From: Microbacterium hibisci
Lineage (GTDB): Bacteria; Actinomycetota; Actinomycetes; Actinomycetales; Microbacteriaceae
Assembly: GCF_015278255.1 (NCBI RefSeq)
Contig: NZ_JADIJC010000002.1
Coordinates: 85,601-149,600, forward strand
Reading direction: 5' to 3'
DNA: 64,000 bases
A program made the position numbers and the translations under genes. Below are positions 27,032-35,451 of the stretch, piece by piece (within the stretch, counting starts at the first letter, position 1; every line of letters begins with the position of its first letter). The notes beneath the pieces were generated by a model. That model had not been told where the DNA came from and did no database searches. It was given only the letters and a program-made list of their open reading frames with translations.

Positions 27032-29029
27032 TCAGCCGATCTTCGACAGGCGGATGTTGGGGGAGCCTTCGGGGCTCGCGAAGAGAGCGCCGCAGTTCGC
27101 GTCGACGGTGACCTCGGTGTGGTTGGGTCCGGGCGAGTGGCGCAGCTCGAGCGGGCCGAGATCTCCCTCGGGGAGCTGAACCTCGTACGAGATCGTCCGC
27201 CTCTCACCCATCTCGAGGAGAAGCGTCCGGCTGAGTGCGGTGTTGTCGTGGTCGACACCGGAACGGTCGCGGAAGCGGTTGCCCTGCCAGTTCGCGGAGT
27301 CCTGCCAATCTCCACGCTCGGGGTCTGTCCACAGGATCTCCGCCCCCGGCGGCGCGAAGAACAGCACGTCCAGCATCATGGTCCGCGGATCGATCCCGCG
27401 GAACTGGTTGCGCAGGCCCAGGGTGTACTCGCTCTTGATGTCTTCGCTCATCCGGCTGTGCAGGTCCATCGTGACCGTGATCGTGCGCTGCTCCACGTTG
27501 CAGCTGGCACGCTGCGAGTAGTCCAGCCAGTAGTTGAGCTTGCCGACGGTGTAGTCGTTGAAGTAGATGCCGAGCTGCGTGGCCTCGGTGTTGTCCTCGC
27601 GGAGGGCTCCGTCCAGGCCGTACTCGTGCGCGAGCGCGTTCAGGCCCTCGTCTTCGAACCACACGAAGACGCGGCCTTCTTCGGCGCTTCTCACGAGCTG
27701 GTCCCACATGGCGGCGATCTCCCAATCGCCGCCGGTGAGGGCGTCGAACATGACCGTCGTGACCTCGCTGAAGAACGCGTCCATCGCGGCGTTGTCGGTT
27801 CCGAACCGCTCATAGGGCTCGCTCATCAGCAGAGCGGCGGTGTTCTCCGCGTCGACGACCTCGCCGGAGGCGAGCGTCAGCGGTCCTGTGGCCTCGATCA
27901 GGTGCGCCAGCACGACCGGGTCGATGGAGATCACCCCATCGAACTCCGCCTTGCCGGTCCACTTCCGCGTCGCCTGGAAGAGCTCGACGGCGCGGGGGAA
28001 GTGCGGCGTCATCGTGAAGTTCGACGACCAGTTCGTCAGCTCGAAGGGATAGAGCGAACGGGTCTCGGACGGCAGCCTGATGAGCGACCCGTTCACTGTG
28101 TCGAACCCCCGGTCGGGCAGCTCGCTGTACATCAGTTCGACGCCGTTCTCCTGACCGAGCAGCTCCGCCTGGCCGTTCTCGACTTTCAGTACCAGCCAGT
28201 GCGCGGGCCCGCCGCCCACCGCGCGGATCTCGGCCGGCGTCTGGATGACGAGCTGGTAGAGCATCGGGCCCTCGGACCCTGCGGCGCGCAGGATCTCCGG
28301 GAGATGGTCCTCGACGAGGTGCAGGGTGGGAACGGCCACCTCGATCAGGCCCACCAATCCGTCGAGCGGTTCGTACACGGCGGGGTACACGCCGGTCCGA
28401 TCCAGATTCGCCGCGATCGCCGAGGCATCCTCGAGGGAGGAGATGACCGTGGGGAGGACGGTCTCGGCGCCGAGGAACGGTCGCAGGTCGATTCCCAGGC
28501 TGTTCTCGGTGCGCTCCTCCGTGCCGGCGGCGGACATCATGTCGACCAGAGGCGGAAGGGATTGCGAGGTGATCGTGTTCACGGCCTCCGCCACGGTGCG
28601 CACCGCGAGCACATTGTTCCCGACCTCGGGGAGTTCTGCGGCCAGATCCCACAGCACGCCGTTCGATGTCACGTGAGCGCGTTGCGTCCTCGTGACGACG
28701 TCCTCGCTGGCTCGCTGGAGCTCGGGCACGTCCATCGACACCGCCGCCTCCGCGATGACCTTCAGCTGATCCTTCGCGGCCTCCAGGTCGTCGCGCACCT
28801 GCAGGACCTGCTGCACGAACGCGCCGACGGCGAACAGCGCGACGAGAAGCGCCACAGCCACGGGGCCGCCGACCAGGCAGACCACGAGATACCTGCGCCG
28901 ACGGCGGAGCTCGGCGTGCGTCTCGCGGGCGGCGTGGCGGGCGAGGGGTCGCCTCGTCCCGCGGCGCTTCCGCGCAGCAGGACTCTGCGTGGCGGAGTTC
29001 TGCGATGGCGAGGGCGCGGGGGCGGTCAC
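27032..29029 (-). CDS. DUF4012-domain membrane protein
   Basis: A 665-residue protein with an N-terminal basic tail (RKRRGTRRPLARHAAR), one membrane span at about 48-72 (VCLVGGPVAVALLVALFAVG) and a large extracellular part. The segment LVIQTPAEIRAVGGGPAHWL and the later GKLNYWLDYSQRASC are typical of DUF4012 proteins, which occur near cell-surface polysaccharide and LytR-CpsA-Psr genes in actinobacteria. It is divergent from two LCP genes here, supporting a role in cell-wall glycopolymer assembly or attachment. A biochemical activity for the domain is not established as far as I know. Confidence 0.88.
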   Translation of the reverse strand: MTAPAPSPSQNSATQSPAARKRRGTRRPLARHAARETHAELRRRRRYLVVCLVGGPVAVALLVALFAVGAFVQQVLQVRDDLEAAKDQLKVIAEAAVSMDVPELQRASEDVVTRTQRAHVTSNGVLWDLAAELPEVGNNVLAVRTVAEAVNTITSQSLPPLVDMMSAAGTEERTENSLGIDLRPFLGAETVLPTVISSLEDASAIAANLDRTGVYPAVYEPLDGLVGLIEVAVPTLHLVEDHLPEILRAAGSEGPMLYQLVIQTPAEIRAVGGGPAHWLVLKVENGQAELLGQENGVELMYSELPDRGFDTVNGSLIRLPSETRSLYPFELTNWSSNFTMTPHFPRAVELFQATRKWTGKAEFDGVISIDPVVLAHLIEATGPLTLASGEVVDAENTAALLMSEPYERFGTDNAAMDAFFSEVTTVMFDALTGGDWEIAAMWDQLVRSAEEGRVFVWFEDEGLNALAHEYGLDGALREDNTEATQLGIYFNDYTVGKLNYWLDYSQRASCNVEQRTITVTMDLHSRMSEDIKSEYTLGLRNQFRGIDPRTMMLDVLFFAPPGAEILWTDPERGDWQDSANWQGNRFRDRSGVDHDNTALSRTLLLEMGERRTISYEVQLPEGDLGPLELRHSPGPNHTEVTVDANCGALFASPEGSPNIRLSKIG

Positions 29030-29277
29030 GGCGGGATGCTACCGGGTGAATGTGGCGAGAGTATGACCGGCCGGAGTCGGCCGTCCGCGCAGGCATGGCG
29101 TGCCCACAGCGCACCCACAGGGGGTTGTGCCAGGATACATCGGTACTTCGACATCGGTCTGGCGTCGTCCTTGCCAAGAGTGGAACGTCTCGGGAACGCC
29201 TGTCGGCGGTGAAGCCCCGCAGGTTCGCCCGATGACCGTTTCCTCCCGCCGTGGCCCGACGCCTGGAAAGGAACCGC

Positions 29278-30570
29278 GTGAGCCCGACGCACCAGTCTCC
29301 GAGGCGGGGCCGCCGTACGGTGGCCCGGCACGGTGAGCTGTCGTCTCCGGGCCCGGTCGCGTTCCTGCTGAAGATCGTCGCCGTGGTGGTCGCCGTCGTC
29401 CTCGCATCGGGGGCCGGGGTGGCCGCGTACGCCGCGATCGACCTCGGCACGAGCCTCGCCGACGGCGCCGTCGAGCTGGAAGGCCAGGAAGAGCTGCCCC
29501 CGCCGACGATGGGCGCCATCGAGGGCGAGGCGAACTTCTTCCTCGCCGGCACCGACGCCTGCGAGCCGGAGTACGCGCACTTCTTCGGCAATCGATGCAC
29601 CGGCCCCGAGGCCGAGGCGGAGCTCAACGACGTCAACCTGCTGGTCCACATCTCCGACAACCCGCGCCGCGTGACGGCGATCTCGTTCCCGCGCGACCTG
29701 CGGATCCCGATCCCCGCGTGCACGCGCGAGGACGGCACGATGACGTCGCCGATCAGCAAGGAATCCATCAACGCGGTGTATTCGCAGGGCGGGCTGTCGT
29801 GCATCGTGAGCGCCGTGTCGGAACTCAGCGGACTCAACATCCAGTACGCGGCGAAGATCACCTGGGGTGGGGTCATCGAGCTCACCGAGGCGGTCGGCGG
29901 CGTCGAGGTCTGCCTGGCCGCCGGCATCCGCGATCCCAACACCGGCATCGACTGGCCGGCCGGAACGCGCGAGATCGCGGGAATCGAGGCGCTGCAGTTC
30001 CTCCGCACCCGCTACGGCGTCGGCGACGGCTCCGACCTCGGCCGCGTCTCGAATCAGAGCGTGTACATGTCCAGCCTCGTGCGCAAGGTGATGAGCGAAG
30101 AGGTGCTGTCGAACGTCGGCACGCTGTACAAGCTGGCCACGACCGCGGTCGACAACATCACCCCGAGCCAGTCGCTGACGAACCCGGTGCGGCTCGCTCA
30201 GCTGGCGCTCGCCGTCAAGGACGTGCCGCTCGACGAGATCGTCTTCGTGCAGTTCCCGACGCTCGCCGACCCGAGCGACTCGAACAAGGTCGTTCCGAAC
30301 GAGGCGGCGGCAGCAGAGCTGTGGGCGGCCCTCGCCGCGAACGAGCCGCTCCAGCTGACCGGCGACGTGGCCGCCAACGACGGCGTCGTCCTCTCGGACT
30401 CCCGACCCGCCGAGCAGCCGGCGCCGGAGGCGAGCGCGCCCGCGGCCGATCCCACTGCGACGACGCCCGCGCCGGAACCCGAGGCCCCCGTCGCGCTCCC
30501 TTCCGAGATCACCGGTTCCAACGCCTCGCAGACCACCTGCTCCAACGGAAACCTGCGGGGCCGCGGCTGA
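29278..30570 (+). CDS. LytR-CpsA-Psr (LCP) family protein 1
   Basis: A 430-residue LCP protein. LCP enzymes transfer glycopolymers from lipid carriers to peptidoglycan on the outer face of the membrane. GTG 29278 is chosen because GGAAAGGA lies 7 nt upstream. An N-terminal membrane span (about 28-50) is followed by the LCP domain with the pyrophosphate-lipid-binding pattern DVNLLVHIS, RRVTAISFPRDLRIPIP and the Arg-rich FLRTRYGVGDGSDLGRVSNQ. The C-terminal 70 residues are Pro/Ala/Glu-rich and probably span the wall. The stop overlaps the next start (TGATG). Confidence 0.93.
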   Translation: MSPTHQSPRRGRRTVARHGELSSPGPVAFLLKIVAVVVAVVLASGAGVAAYAAIDLGTSLADGAVELEGQEELPPPTMGAIEGEANFFLAGTDACEPEYAHFFGNRCTGPEAEAELNDVNLLVHISDNPRRVTAISFPRDLRIPIPACTREDGTMTSPISKESINAVYSQGGLSCIVSAVSELSGLNIQYAAKITWGGVIELTEAVGGVEVCLAAGIRDPNTGIDWPAGTREIAGIEALQFLRTRYGVGDGSDLGRVSNQSVYMSSLVRKVMSEEVLSNVGTLYKLATTAVDNITPSQSLTNPVRLAQLALAVKDVPLDEIVFVQFPTLADPSDSNKVVPNEAAAAELWAALAANEPLQLTGDVAANDGVVLSDSRPAEQPAPEASAPAADPTATTPAPEPEAPVALPSEITGSNASQTTCSNGNLRGRG

Positions 30571-31877
30571 TGTCGACGAAGAAGAGGCCCTCGGCAGAGG
30601 GCACGATGCCCCTTGCGCGTCACGGCGTGCTGCGGTCGCGGCATCCGTTCACCACCGTCTTCGCGTTGTTCGGAGTCCTGCTCGCCGTCTTCGGCGTGAG
30701 CGCCGCGGGCATCGCCGCGTTCAACGTCTGGGATGCCACGCAGGCGGTCGCCGCGAACGCCGTCGTGCTCGACCAGGACAAGCCGCTGCCGCCGTCGCTC
30801 GGCGCGATCGAGGGCGGCGTGAACGTCCTGATGGTGGGAACCGACTCCTGCGAAGGCGAGAACGCGAAGCTCTCGGGTGCGTGTCAGGCGCGCACCACCG
30901 AAGGAGAGCGCAACGACGTCACCATGCTCGTCCACATCTCGGACGAGCCGCGCCGGGTGACGGTGGTCTCGTTCCCGCGCGACATGCTCGTGCCGATCCC
31001 GTCCTGCCCGAAGGAGGACGGCAGCGGCGACTACTCCGCCATGTCGTCGCAGATGCTCAACGCGTCGTACGAGTACGGCGGGCTGGCGTGCACCGTGCTC
31101 ACCGTCGAGTCGCTCATCGAGGATCAGATCGACTTCGCAGCCGCGATCCGGTGGACCGGCGTCATCAACATGTCCGACGCGATCGGCGGTGTGGACGTCT
31201 GTGTCGCCGGTGACATCAGCGACTCGCACACCGGCCTGCAGCTGACGGCGGGCACGCACACGCTGGAGGGGGTCCAGGCGCTGCAGTTCCTGCGGATCCG
31301 CCACGGCATCGGCGACGGCTCGGACCTCGGCCGCATCTCGAACCAGCAGCAGTTCATGTCGTCGATGGTCCGCAAGCTGCAGTCCGACGCGGTGCTCGCG
31401 AACCCGGCCACGCTGCTGAATCTCGCCACGACCGCCATCAGCCAGGTGCAGCAGGGACAGCTCGTGCTCAGCTCGGGGCTCACCAACCCCACGCTCATGG
31501 TCCAGATCGCCATGGCAGTGAAGGACGTGCCCTACGAGGACATCGTCTTCGTCCAGTACCCGACCGAGTACGCCGGTACCCGGGTCATGCCGGTGAAGGA
31601 TGCCGCGACCGTGCTGTTCGACGCTCTCAAGGCGAACCAGCCGCTGGCCCTGACCGGTGAGGCCAGCCAGGGGCTGGGCGTCGAGGTCACCGGCGAGGCC
31701 ACCAAGCCCGAAGCGACGCCCGCCACCGAGGAGGCGCCGGCGCCCGAGCAGACGGCGGCGGCTCAGACCCCCGCGCCGACGGACAGCGCCGCCGCTCCCG
31801 AGACACGGGTCGAGCTGCCGTCCGACATCGCGGGGCAGACGGCGGCCCAGACCACCTGCACGCGCCCGGAGGGGTAG
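30570..31877 (+). CDS. LytR-CpsA-Psr (LCP) family protein 2
   Basis: A 435-residue paralogue of the preceding gene (same order of motifs: NVLMVGTDSC, NDVTMLVHIS, RRVTVVSFPRDMLVPIP, LRIRHGIGDGSDLGR) with a membrane span at about 28-50 and the same Pro/Ala/Glu/Thr-rich tail ending in a Cys (AAQTTCTRPEG versus ASQTTCSNGN). The tandem, translationally coupled pair looks like a local duplication whose members may attach different polymers or work as a heteromer. ATG 30570 overlaps the upstream stop. Confidence 0.93.
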   Translation: MSTKKRPSAEGTMPLARHGVLRSRHPFTTVFALFGVLLAVFGVSAAGIAAFNVWDATQAVAANAVVLDQDKPLPPSLGAIEGGVNVLMVGTDSCEGENAKLSGACQARTTEGERNDVTMLVHISDEPRRVTVVSFPRDMLVPIPSCPKEDGSGDYSAMSSQMLNASYEYGGLACTVLTVESLIEDQIDFAAAIRWTGVINMSDAIGGVDVCVAGDISDSHTGLQLTAGTHTLEGVQALQFLRIRHGIGDGSDLGRISNQQQFMSSMVRKLQSDAVLANPATLLNLATTAISQVQQGQLVLSSGLTNPTLMVQIAMAVKDVPYEDIVFVQYPTEYAGTRVMPVKDAATVLFDALKANQPLALTGEASQGLGVEVTGEATKPEATPATEEAPAPEQTAAAQTPAPTDSAAAPETRVELPSDIAGQTAAQTTCTRPEG

Positions 31878-32048
31878 CGGGCGCGGCGTCCGCCGCGCTT
31901 CGCGCGCGAGACCTGTGCGCCATCCACAGCGCCGCCCTGTCGGGGCCGAGCGCCCTTGTGCGTCTTGCGTATGATCCTGTCGCGTGAGCGCTCCATTGCG
32001 ATACGTTTTCGGACGCAGACCGCGCGCCCGACGCGGGGGAGGAAGCCG

Positions 32049-33344
32049 ATGACCGGCCCGGAGATCGACGCGCTTCCGGTGGGAGTCGTTCGCGTGGACG
32101 CGGACGACCGCATCGTCGAGACCAACGCGTGGTTCCGGCAGTGGGCGGGCGAGGAGACGGTGGGCCGCACGCTCTGCGACGTGCTGATCCAGGTCCCGGA
32201 CTTCCTCGAAGGCACGGGTGCGGTCTCGACCATGATGTCGCGCGTCGGAGACCCCGAGCGCGCGGTGCTGGTCGCGCGAGCGGCGGACGGCGACGGCGCT
32301 GTGCTGACGGTGATGGATGCCTCGGACCGCTACGCCTCGGGCAACCGCCTGCGCCGGCTGCACAATCTCGCCGATCGCACCCAGATCCGGCTGCAGCTCA
32401 TCATGGACGCCTCCATCGCGTTCGCAGCGGCGACCGACGAGGAGCGGCTGAGCGCGATCCTCGCCGCCACGGCCGCGCAGGCCTATCAGGCGGAGGAGTC
32501 GCTCGTCGTCCTCTTCGGAGACGACGGGCTGCTGCACCGGACCGCCGGGACGAATCCGCTGCACGGGATCTTTCCCGAGATCGCAGTGACGGGCCGGGCC
32601 CGCGAGCCGGATCACGTCGTCAAGGTGAGCGGAGACGCCGAGGCCGAGGCATTGTCGCCCGAGCTCGCCGCCGCGATGCGGCAGGCGGGGGTCGACGCCC
32701 TGATCGCCGCTCCGCTGCGGCTGGACGGCGTCGCGCTCGGCATGTTCGCCTGCTTCTTCCGGCACCCGCGCGCGTTCGACGACGAAGCGACGCCGCTCGC
32801 CGAGGCCCTCGCGGGCCAGGCGGCGCAGAAGCTCGACGCGGTGCGGCTTCAGCGGCGCCTGGAGCACGCCGCGATGCACGACGAAACCACGAACCTCCCG
32901 AATCGACGGGCCCTCGACGACCTCGCGGCCCTCGCCGACGTGTCGCACGCCTCGGTGATCTTCATCGACCTCGACGGCTTCAAGGCTGTGAACGACCGAC
33001 TCGGCCACGAGCTCGGCGACGAGGTGCTGCGCGAGGTCGCCCGCCGCCTGCAGGGCAGCGTCCGCGACAGCGACGTCGTCGCCCGCTACGGCGGCGACGA
33101 GTTCGTCGTCGTCTGCGACACCGATGCCGACGGCGCCGGCGAGATCGCCGAGCGGCTGCTGCGAGCGGTCGAAGGGGGCTACGGGTTCCTCACGGAGGCC
33201 CTTCCGATCGGAGCGAGCATCGGCGTCGCCAGCGCCGGCGCCGGGCGGGGCATCTTCAGCGTCGACCACCTCATCCGTCGCGCCGACCAGGCCATGTACG
33301 TGGCCAAGAGCCGCGGCGGGCACCAGGTGGCGATCGCCGACTGA
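32049..33344 (+). CDS. PAS-GAF-GGDEF diguanylate cyclase
   Basis: A 431-residue soluble signalling protein predicted to make cyclic-di-GMP. A PAS domain covers about 1-105 (VGVVRVDADDRIVETNAW), a GAF domain about 120-280, and the GGDEF domain about 285-430. The active-site motif is intact (GGDEF 348-352) and an inhibitory I-site RxxD (Arg339-Asp342) sits five residues before it, so product inhibition is expected. There is no EAL domain and no membrane span. ATG 32049 follows GGGGGAGGAAG; the longer frame upstream is not supported. A TATGAT box at 31970-31975 is a possible promoter. Confidence 0.92.
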   Translation: MTGPEIDALPVGVVRVDADDRIVETNAWFRQWAGEETVGRTLCDVLIQVPDFLEGTGAVSTMMSRVGDPERAVLVARAADGDGAVLTVMDASDRYASGNRLRRLHNLADRTQIRLQLIMDASIAFAAATDEERLSAILAATAAQAYQAEESLVVLFGDDGLLHRTAGTNPLHGIFPEIAVTGRAREPDHVVKVSGDAEAEALSPELAAAMRQAGVDALIAAPLRLDGVALGMFACFFRHPRAFDDEATPLAEALAGQAAQKLDAVRLQRRLEHAAMHDETTNLPNRRALDDLAALADVSHASVIFIDLDGFKAVNDRLGHELGDEVLREVARRLQGSVRDSDVVARYGGDEFVVVCDTDADGAGEIAERLLRAVEGGYGFLTEALPIGASIGVASAGAGRGIFSVDHLIRRADQAMYVAKSRGGHQVAIAD

Positions 33345-33559
33345 CGCTGGGTCGGATCCTTGGGTTACGCACCGGATGCCCGGTGCGGGTGTGGTTCCGC
33401 AGGGCTCGGGTGGCGCGGGGCTCGGGTGCCGGTGCGGTTCAGCGAGGGCTCGGGTGGCGCCGAGCGCTCGGCCGCAGGTGTGACCGCGCGGGTGTAAGAA
33501 GCGGCTCCGGTCTCGGTTATGATTGCTGGGTGCATCCGCGCCTTCGCGGCCGGATGCCT

Positions 33560-33648
33560 GGAGACGTCGCATAGTCAGGCCTAGTGCACCACCCTGCTAA
33601 GGTGGAGTCCTCGCAAGGGGACCGAGGGTTCAAATCCCTCCGTCTCCG
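33560..33648 (+). tRNA. tRNA-Ser (GCU), island attachment site
   Basis: An 89-nt serine tRNA with acceptor GGAGACG/CGTCTCC, anticodon stem CCACC/GGTGG around CTGCTAA (anticodon GCT), a long variable arm, and T-arm GAGGG/CCCTC with TTCAAAT. Its last 20 nt plus the next base are repeated exactly at 58593-58613, marking it as the integration site of a genomic island. Confidence 0.97.
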
Positions 33649-33649
33649 C
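33629..33649 (+). repeat. attL-like direct repeat in the tRNA 3' end
   Basis: Twenty-one nucleotides of the T-arm and acceptor end of tRNA-Ser(GCU), starting TTCAAATCCCTCCGTCTCC, are identical to 58593-58613 in the same orientation. The next bases upstream differ (GG versus GA before TTC), so the identity block is well bounded on the left; downstream it ends at 33649/58613. Confidence 0.85.
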
Positions 33650-33665
33650 AACTTTTCCCCCGATT

Positions 33666-33742
33666 CCGACGTCGTTCTGAGGCGTCCTCGGGCCGTTTCG
33701 TTCCTTGTGGATCTGCGTCGATCTGCCTCAGCTGTGGGCACG
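33666..33742 (+). repeat. 77-bp direct repeat, left copy, with toxin-gene tail
   Basis: This sequence (CCGACGTCGTTCTGAGGCG onward) matches 61145-61221 at 73 of 77 positions by eye. In the right copy the first bases are the last codons of the PIN toxin gene (IHPTSF, stop); the left copy has the same ending in frame, reading FPPIPTSF stop at 33654-33680, immediately after tRNA-Ser. So a 3' remnant of a PIN-type gene sits at the island's left edge. It could also be a member of a dispersed repeat, because it contains GTTTCGTTCC as in the genome's repeat arrays. Confidence 0.7.
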
Positions 33743-34292
33743 CTGAGCGCGGAGATGTCCCGATCCAAGGGTAGATCGGCGTCATGGGTGGACCCATTGA
33801 AAGACCTGCGCGCTATCCAAGCCACATGATGAGCAATCTGCTCGCGGATAGTGGCTTTCGTTGCTTCGCCCACGGTCTGCCCACGAGTGGAGACGGAGGG
33901 GTATTGGATTTGCGTCTCCACGGTGCGGGCTCGGGCTCCGGTCTCGTCGGGTGAGTTCGGCGTTGGCATTCTCACTGACTGGGGGATCGTGTTGCCGGTC
34001 GCCTCGTAGAAGCCGTGGTGGGTGTGTCGGGTCCGCCCGATTAGCGCGCGCCCTAGGCGCATCTCTGGGAGTGGGACAATCGGGCGTCGCAGGCTGCCAT
34101 TCAAATGCCCCGATGCCTCGGGGGTGCAGCTTCCAACAGTCGACCGCAGGCTAGGCCTGCGGGCAGCAACGGGGCTCGACGACCGCCATCCGCGCGATGA
34201 CCTATCGCGACTGCGGGCGGGGCTGACGCTTCTGAAACAATGATCTGGCACGCCGGCCAAGCGCTTCGGATGTGCACGACTGGGGAGTTGAC
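33743..34292. other. Island edge without a supported gene
   Basis: No convincing gene, RNA or repeat was found here. A long minus-strand open frame crosses it (to 34260) but also runs backwards through tRNA-Ser and the 77-bp repeat, has no ribosome-binding site and shows no family resemblance, so it is left out. The base composition is mixed and may be decayed coding DNA. Confidence 0.5.
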
Positions 34293-35273
34293 TTGAGCGA
34301 CGCAGAAGGTCGCGTGGTTTGCCGACGTTGCAGCCACGTGTTTGTGGGGACAGGGAGGTCCGCGTTCGCAGGCATGTGGTTGTTCGCGTGCCCCGAGTGC
34401 GGCAAGGCTGTCACCTATCCGTTGAGCCGAGGATGGCGGATCTTCTGGTGGGTGTTGGCAGTGATGACTGCGACTGCCGGAGTGGGCGCCAATGCCACGC
34501 TCCACGAGGGTTACTCGTGGATCCCAGCCGGGGTTGGATTGCTTTCCTTCGTCATTCTTTGCATAGATGTCGGCCTACAGCGCCGAGCCGCGCAGGCATA
34601 CCGCCATATCGCACCGCTCCCGATCGTCGCGGACGACGACAACCGTCCAGCCGCTAACAGGATCGACCCGAAGCGACCTCGGGAAGCCGCTCCTGTTTAC
34701 GTCGCCACACTCACCGTGGTGATCATGTTCTCCGTACTTTCGAGCCTTCTCGGAGCGCTGGCGGTTGCCGGTCTGAACAACGCCTACTCGTATGAGGTTG
34801 TGCTGCAGCAGGCCTCCCCGGCGACGACACAGGACGGTTATGGGAGTGCGATGAACCTCACCCAGAGTGGCGGTGTCCTCTGCGGTGACGATGAAGATTA
34901 CAACGGCTGCCTAAACATGCACATCGCGATGTACAACAGCGTGTGCGTAGGCACGACGCTAACGTCCTCGGCTCAGTCGACCTGCGAATCACTGCTCGAC
35001 TTCATCGACGATGTCCGGGCTCAGGTCGATACCTGCGGCGCCGGGTGCACGACTCAGGCGGACGCTGAGGGCCGCTGGGGCTGGGAGTATCTGCGACCTT
35101 CACCCGGCCGCGCGTCCATCTTGAACGACAACGCCGTGTCGGAGATCAAATACCAGGAGCACTGCCTATTCAGCCTTGGTCCGATCCAGATCGGCAGCTG
35201 CCCCGGTCAGCCTGGTTCTCTCGAAACGGCTGAGGGGGACGCGCGCGGTACGGATTCACAACGCCTCCCCTGA
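34293..35273 (+). CDS. Zinc-ribbon membrane protein of unknown function
   Basis: A 326-residue protein. TTG 34293 is chosen because TGGGGAG (34281-34287) precedes it by 5 nt; GTG 34272 in the same frame is an alternative. An N-terminal zinc ribbon is visible as CRRCSHVF ... CPECGKAV (Cys-x2-Cys pairs). Two membrane spans follow at about 45-90 (FWWVLAVMTATAGVGANA; VGLLSFVILCIDVGL), a cytoplasmic loop, a third span at about 145-170 (VVIMFSVLSSLLGALAV), and an extracellular Cys-rich tail with eight Cys residues that could form disulphides. I do not recognise the family. It stands alone, convergent with the glycan operon, in lower-GC island DNA. Confidence 0.7.
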   Translation: MSDAEGRVVCRRCSHVFVGTGRSAFAGMWLFACPECGKAVTYPLSRGWRIFWWVLAVMTATAGVGANATLHEGYSWIPAGVGLLSFVILCIDVGLQRRAAQAYRHIAPLPIVADDDNRPAANRIDPKRPREAAPVYVATLTVVIMFSVLSSLLGALAVAGLNNAYSYEVVLQQASPATTQDGYGSAMNLTQSGGVLCGDDEDYNGCLNMHIAMYNSVCVGTTLTSSAQSTCESLLDFIDDVRAQVDTCGAGCTTQADAEGRWGWEYLRPSPGRASILNDNAVSEIKYQEHCLFSLGPIQIGSCPGQPGSLETAEGDARGTDSQRLP

Positions 35274-35451
35274 GAATCAGCCACGCCGAACAAGAGCACC
35301 GCTCGTGTACGCTCGCGCACCGCCTTGCGAGCGCCCGAGAACCGGCAACCGCGTGTGACTAGGCGGTGAATGCCACCTGCGTGACGATGACACGTGCATC
35401 GCCTGACGAGACCCCCACCGCGGAGCGGACTGATCGGGTCGCGGTCGCAAC

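Noticed and set aside
30198..33572. 1124-codon minus-strand frame antisense to the LCP and GGDEF genes
   Set aside because: Shadow of two well-identified plus-strand genes; it even crosses the start of tRNA-Ser.
33517..34260. 247-codon minus-strand frame at the island's left edge
   Set aside because: Runs through a tRNA gene and the 77-bp repeat, no ribosome-binding site, no recognisable domain.
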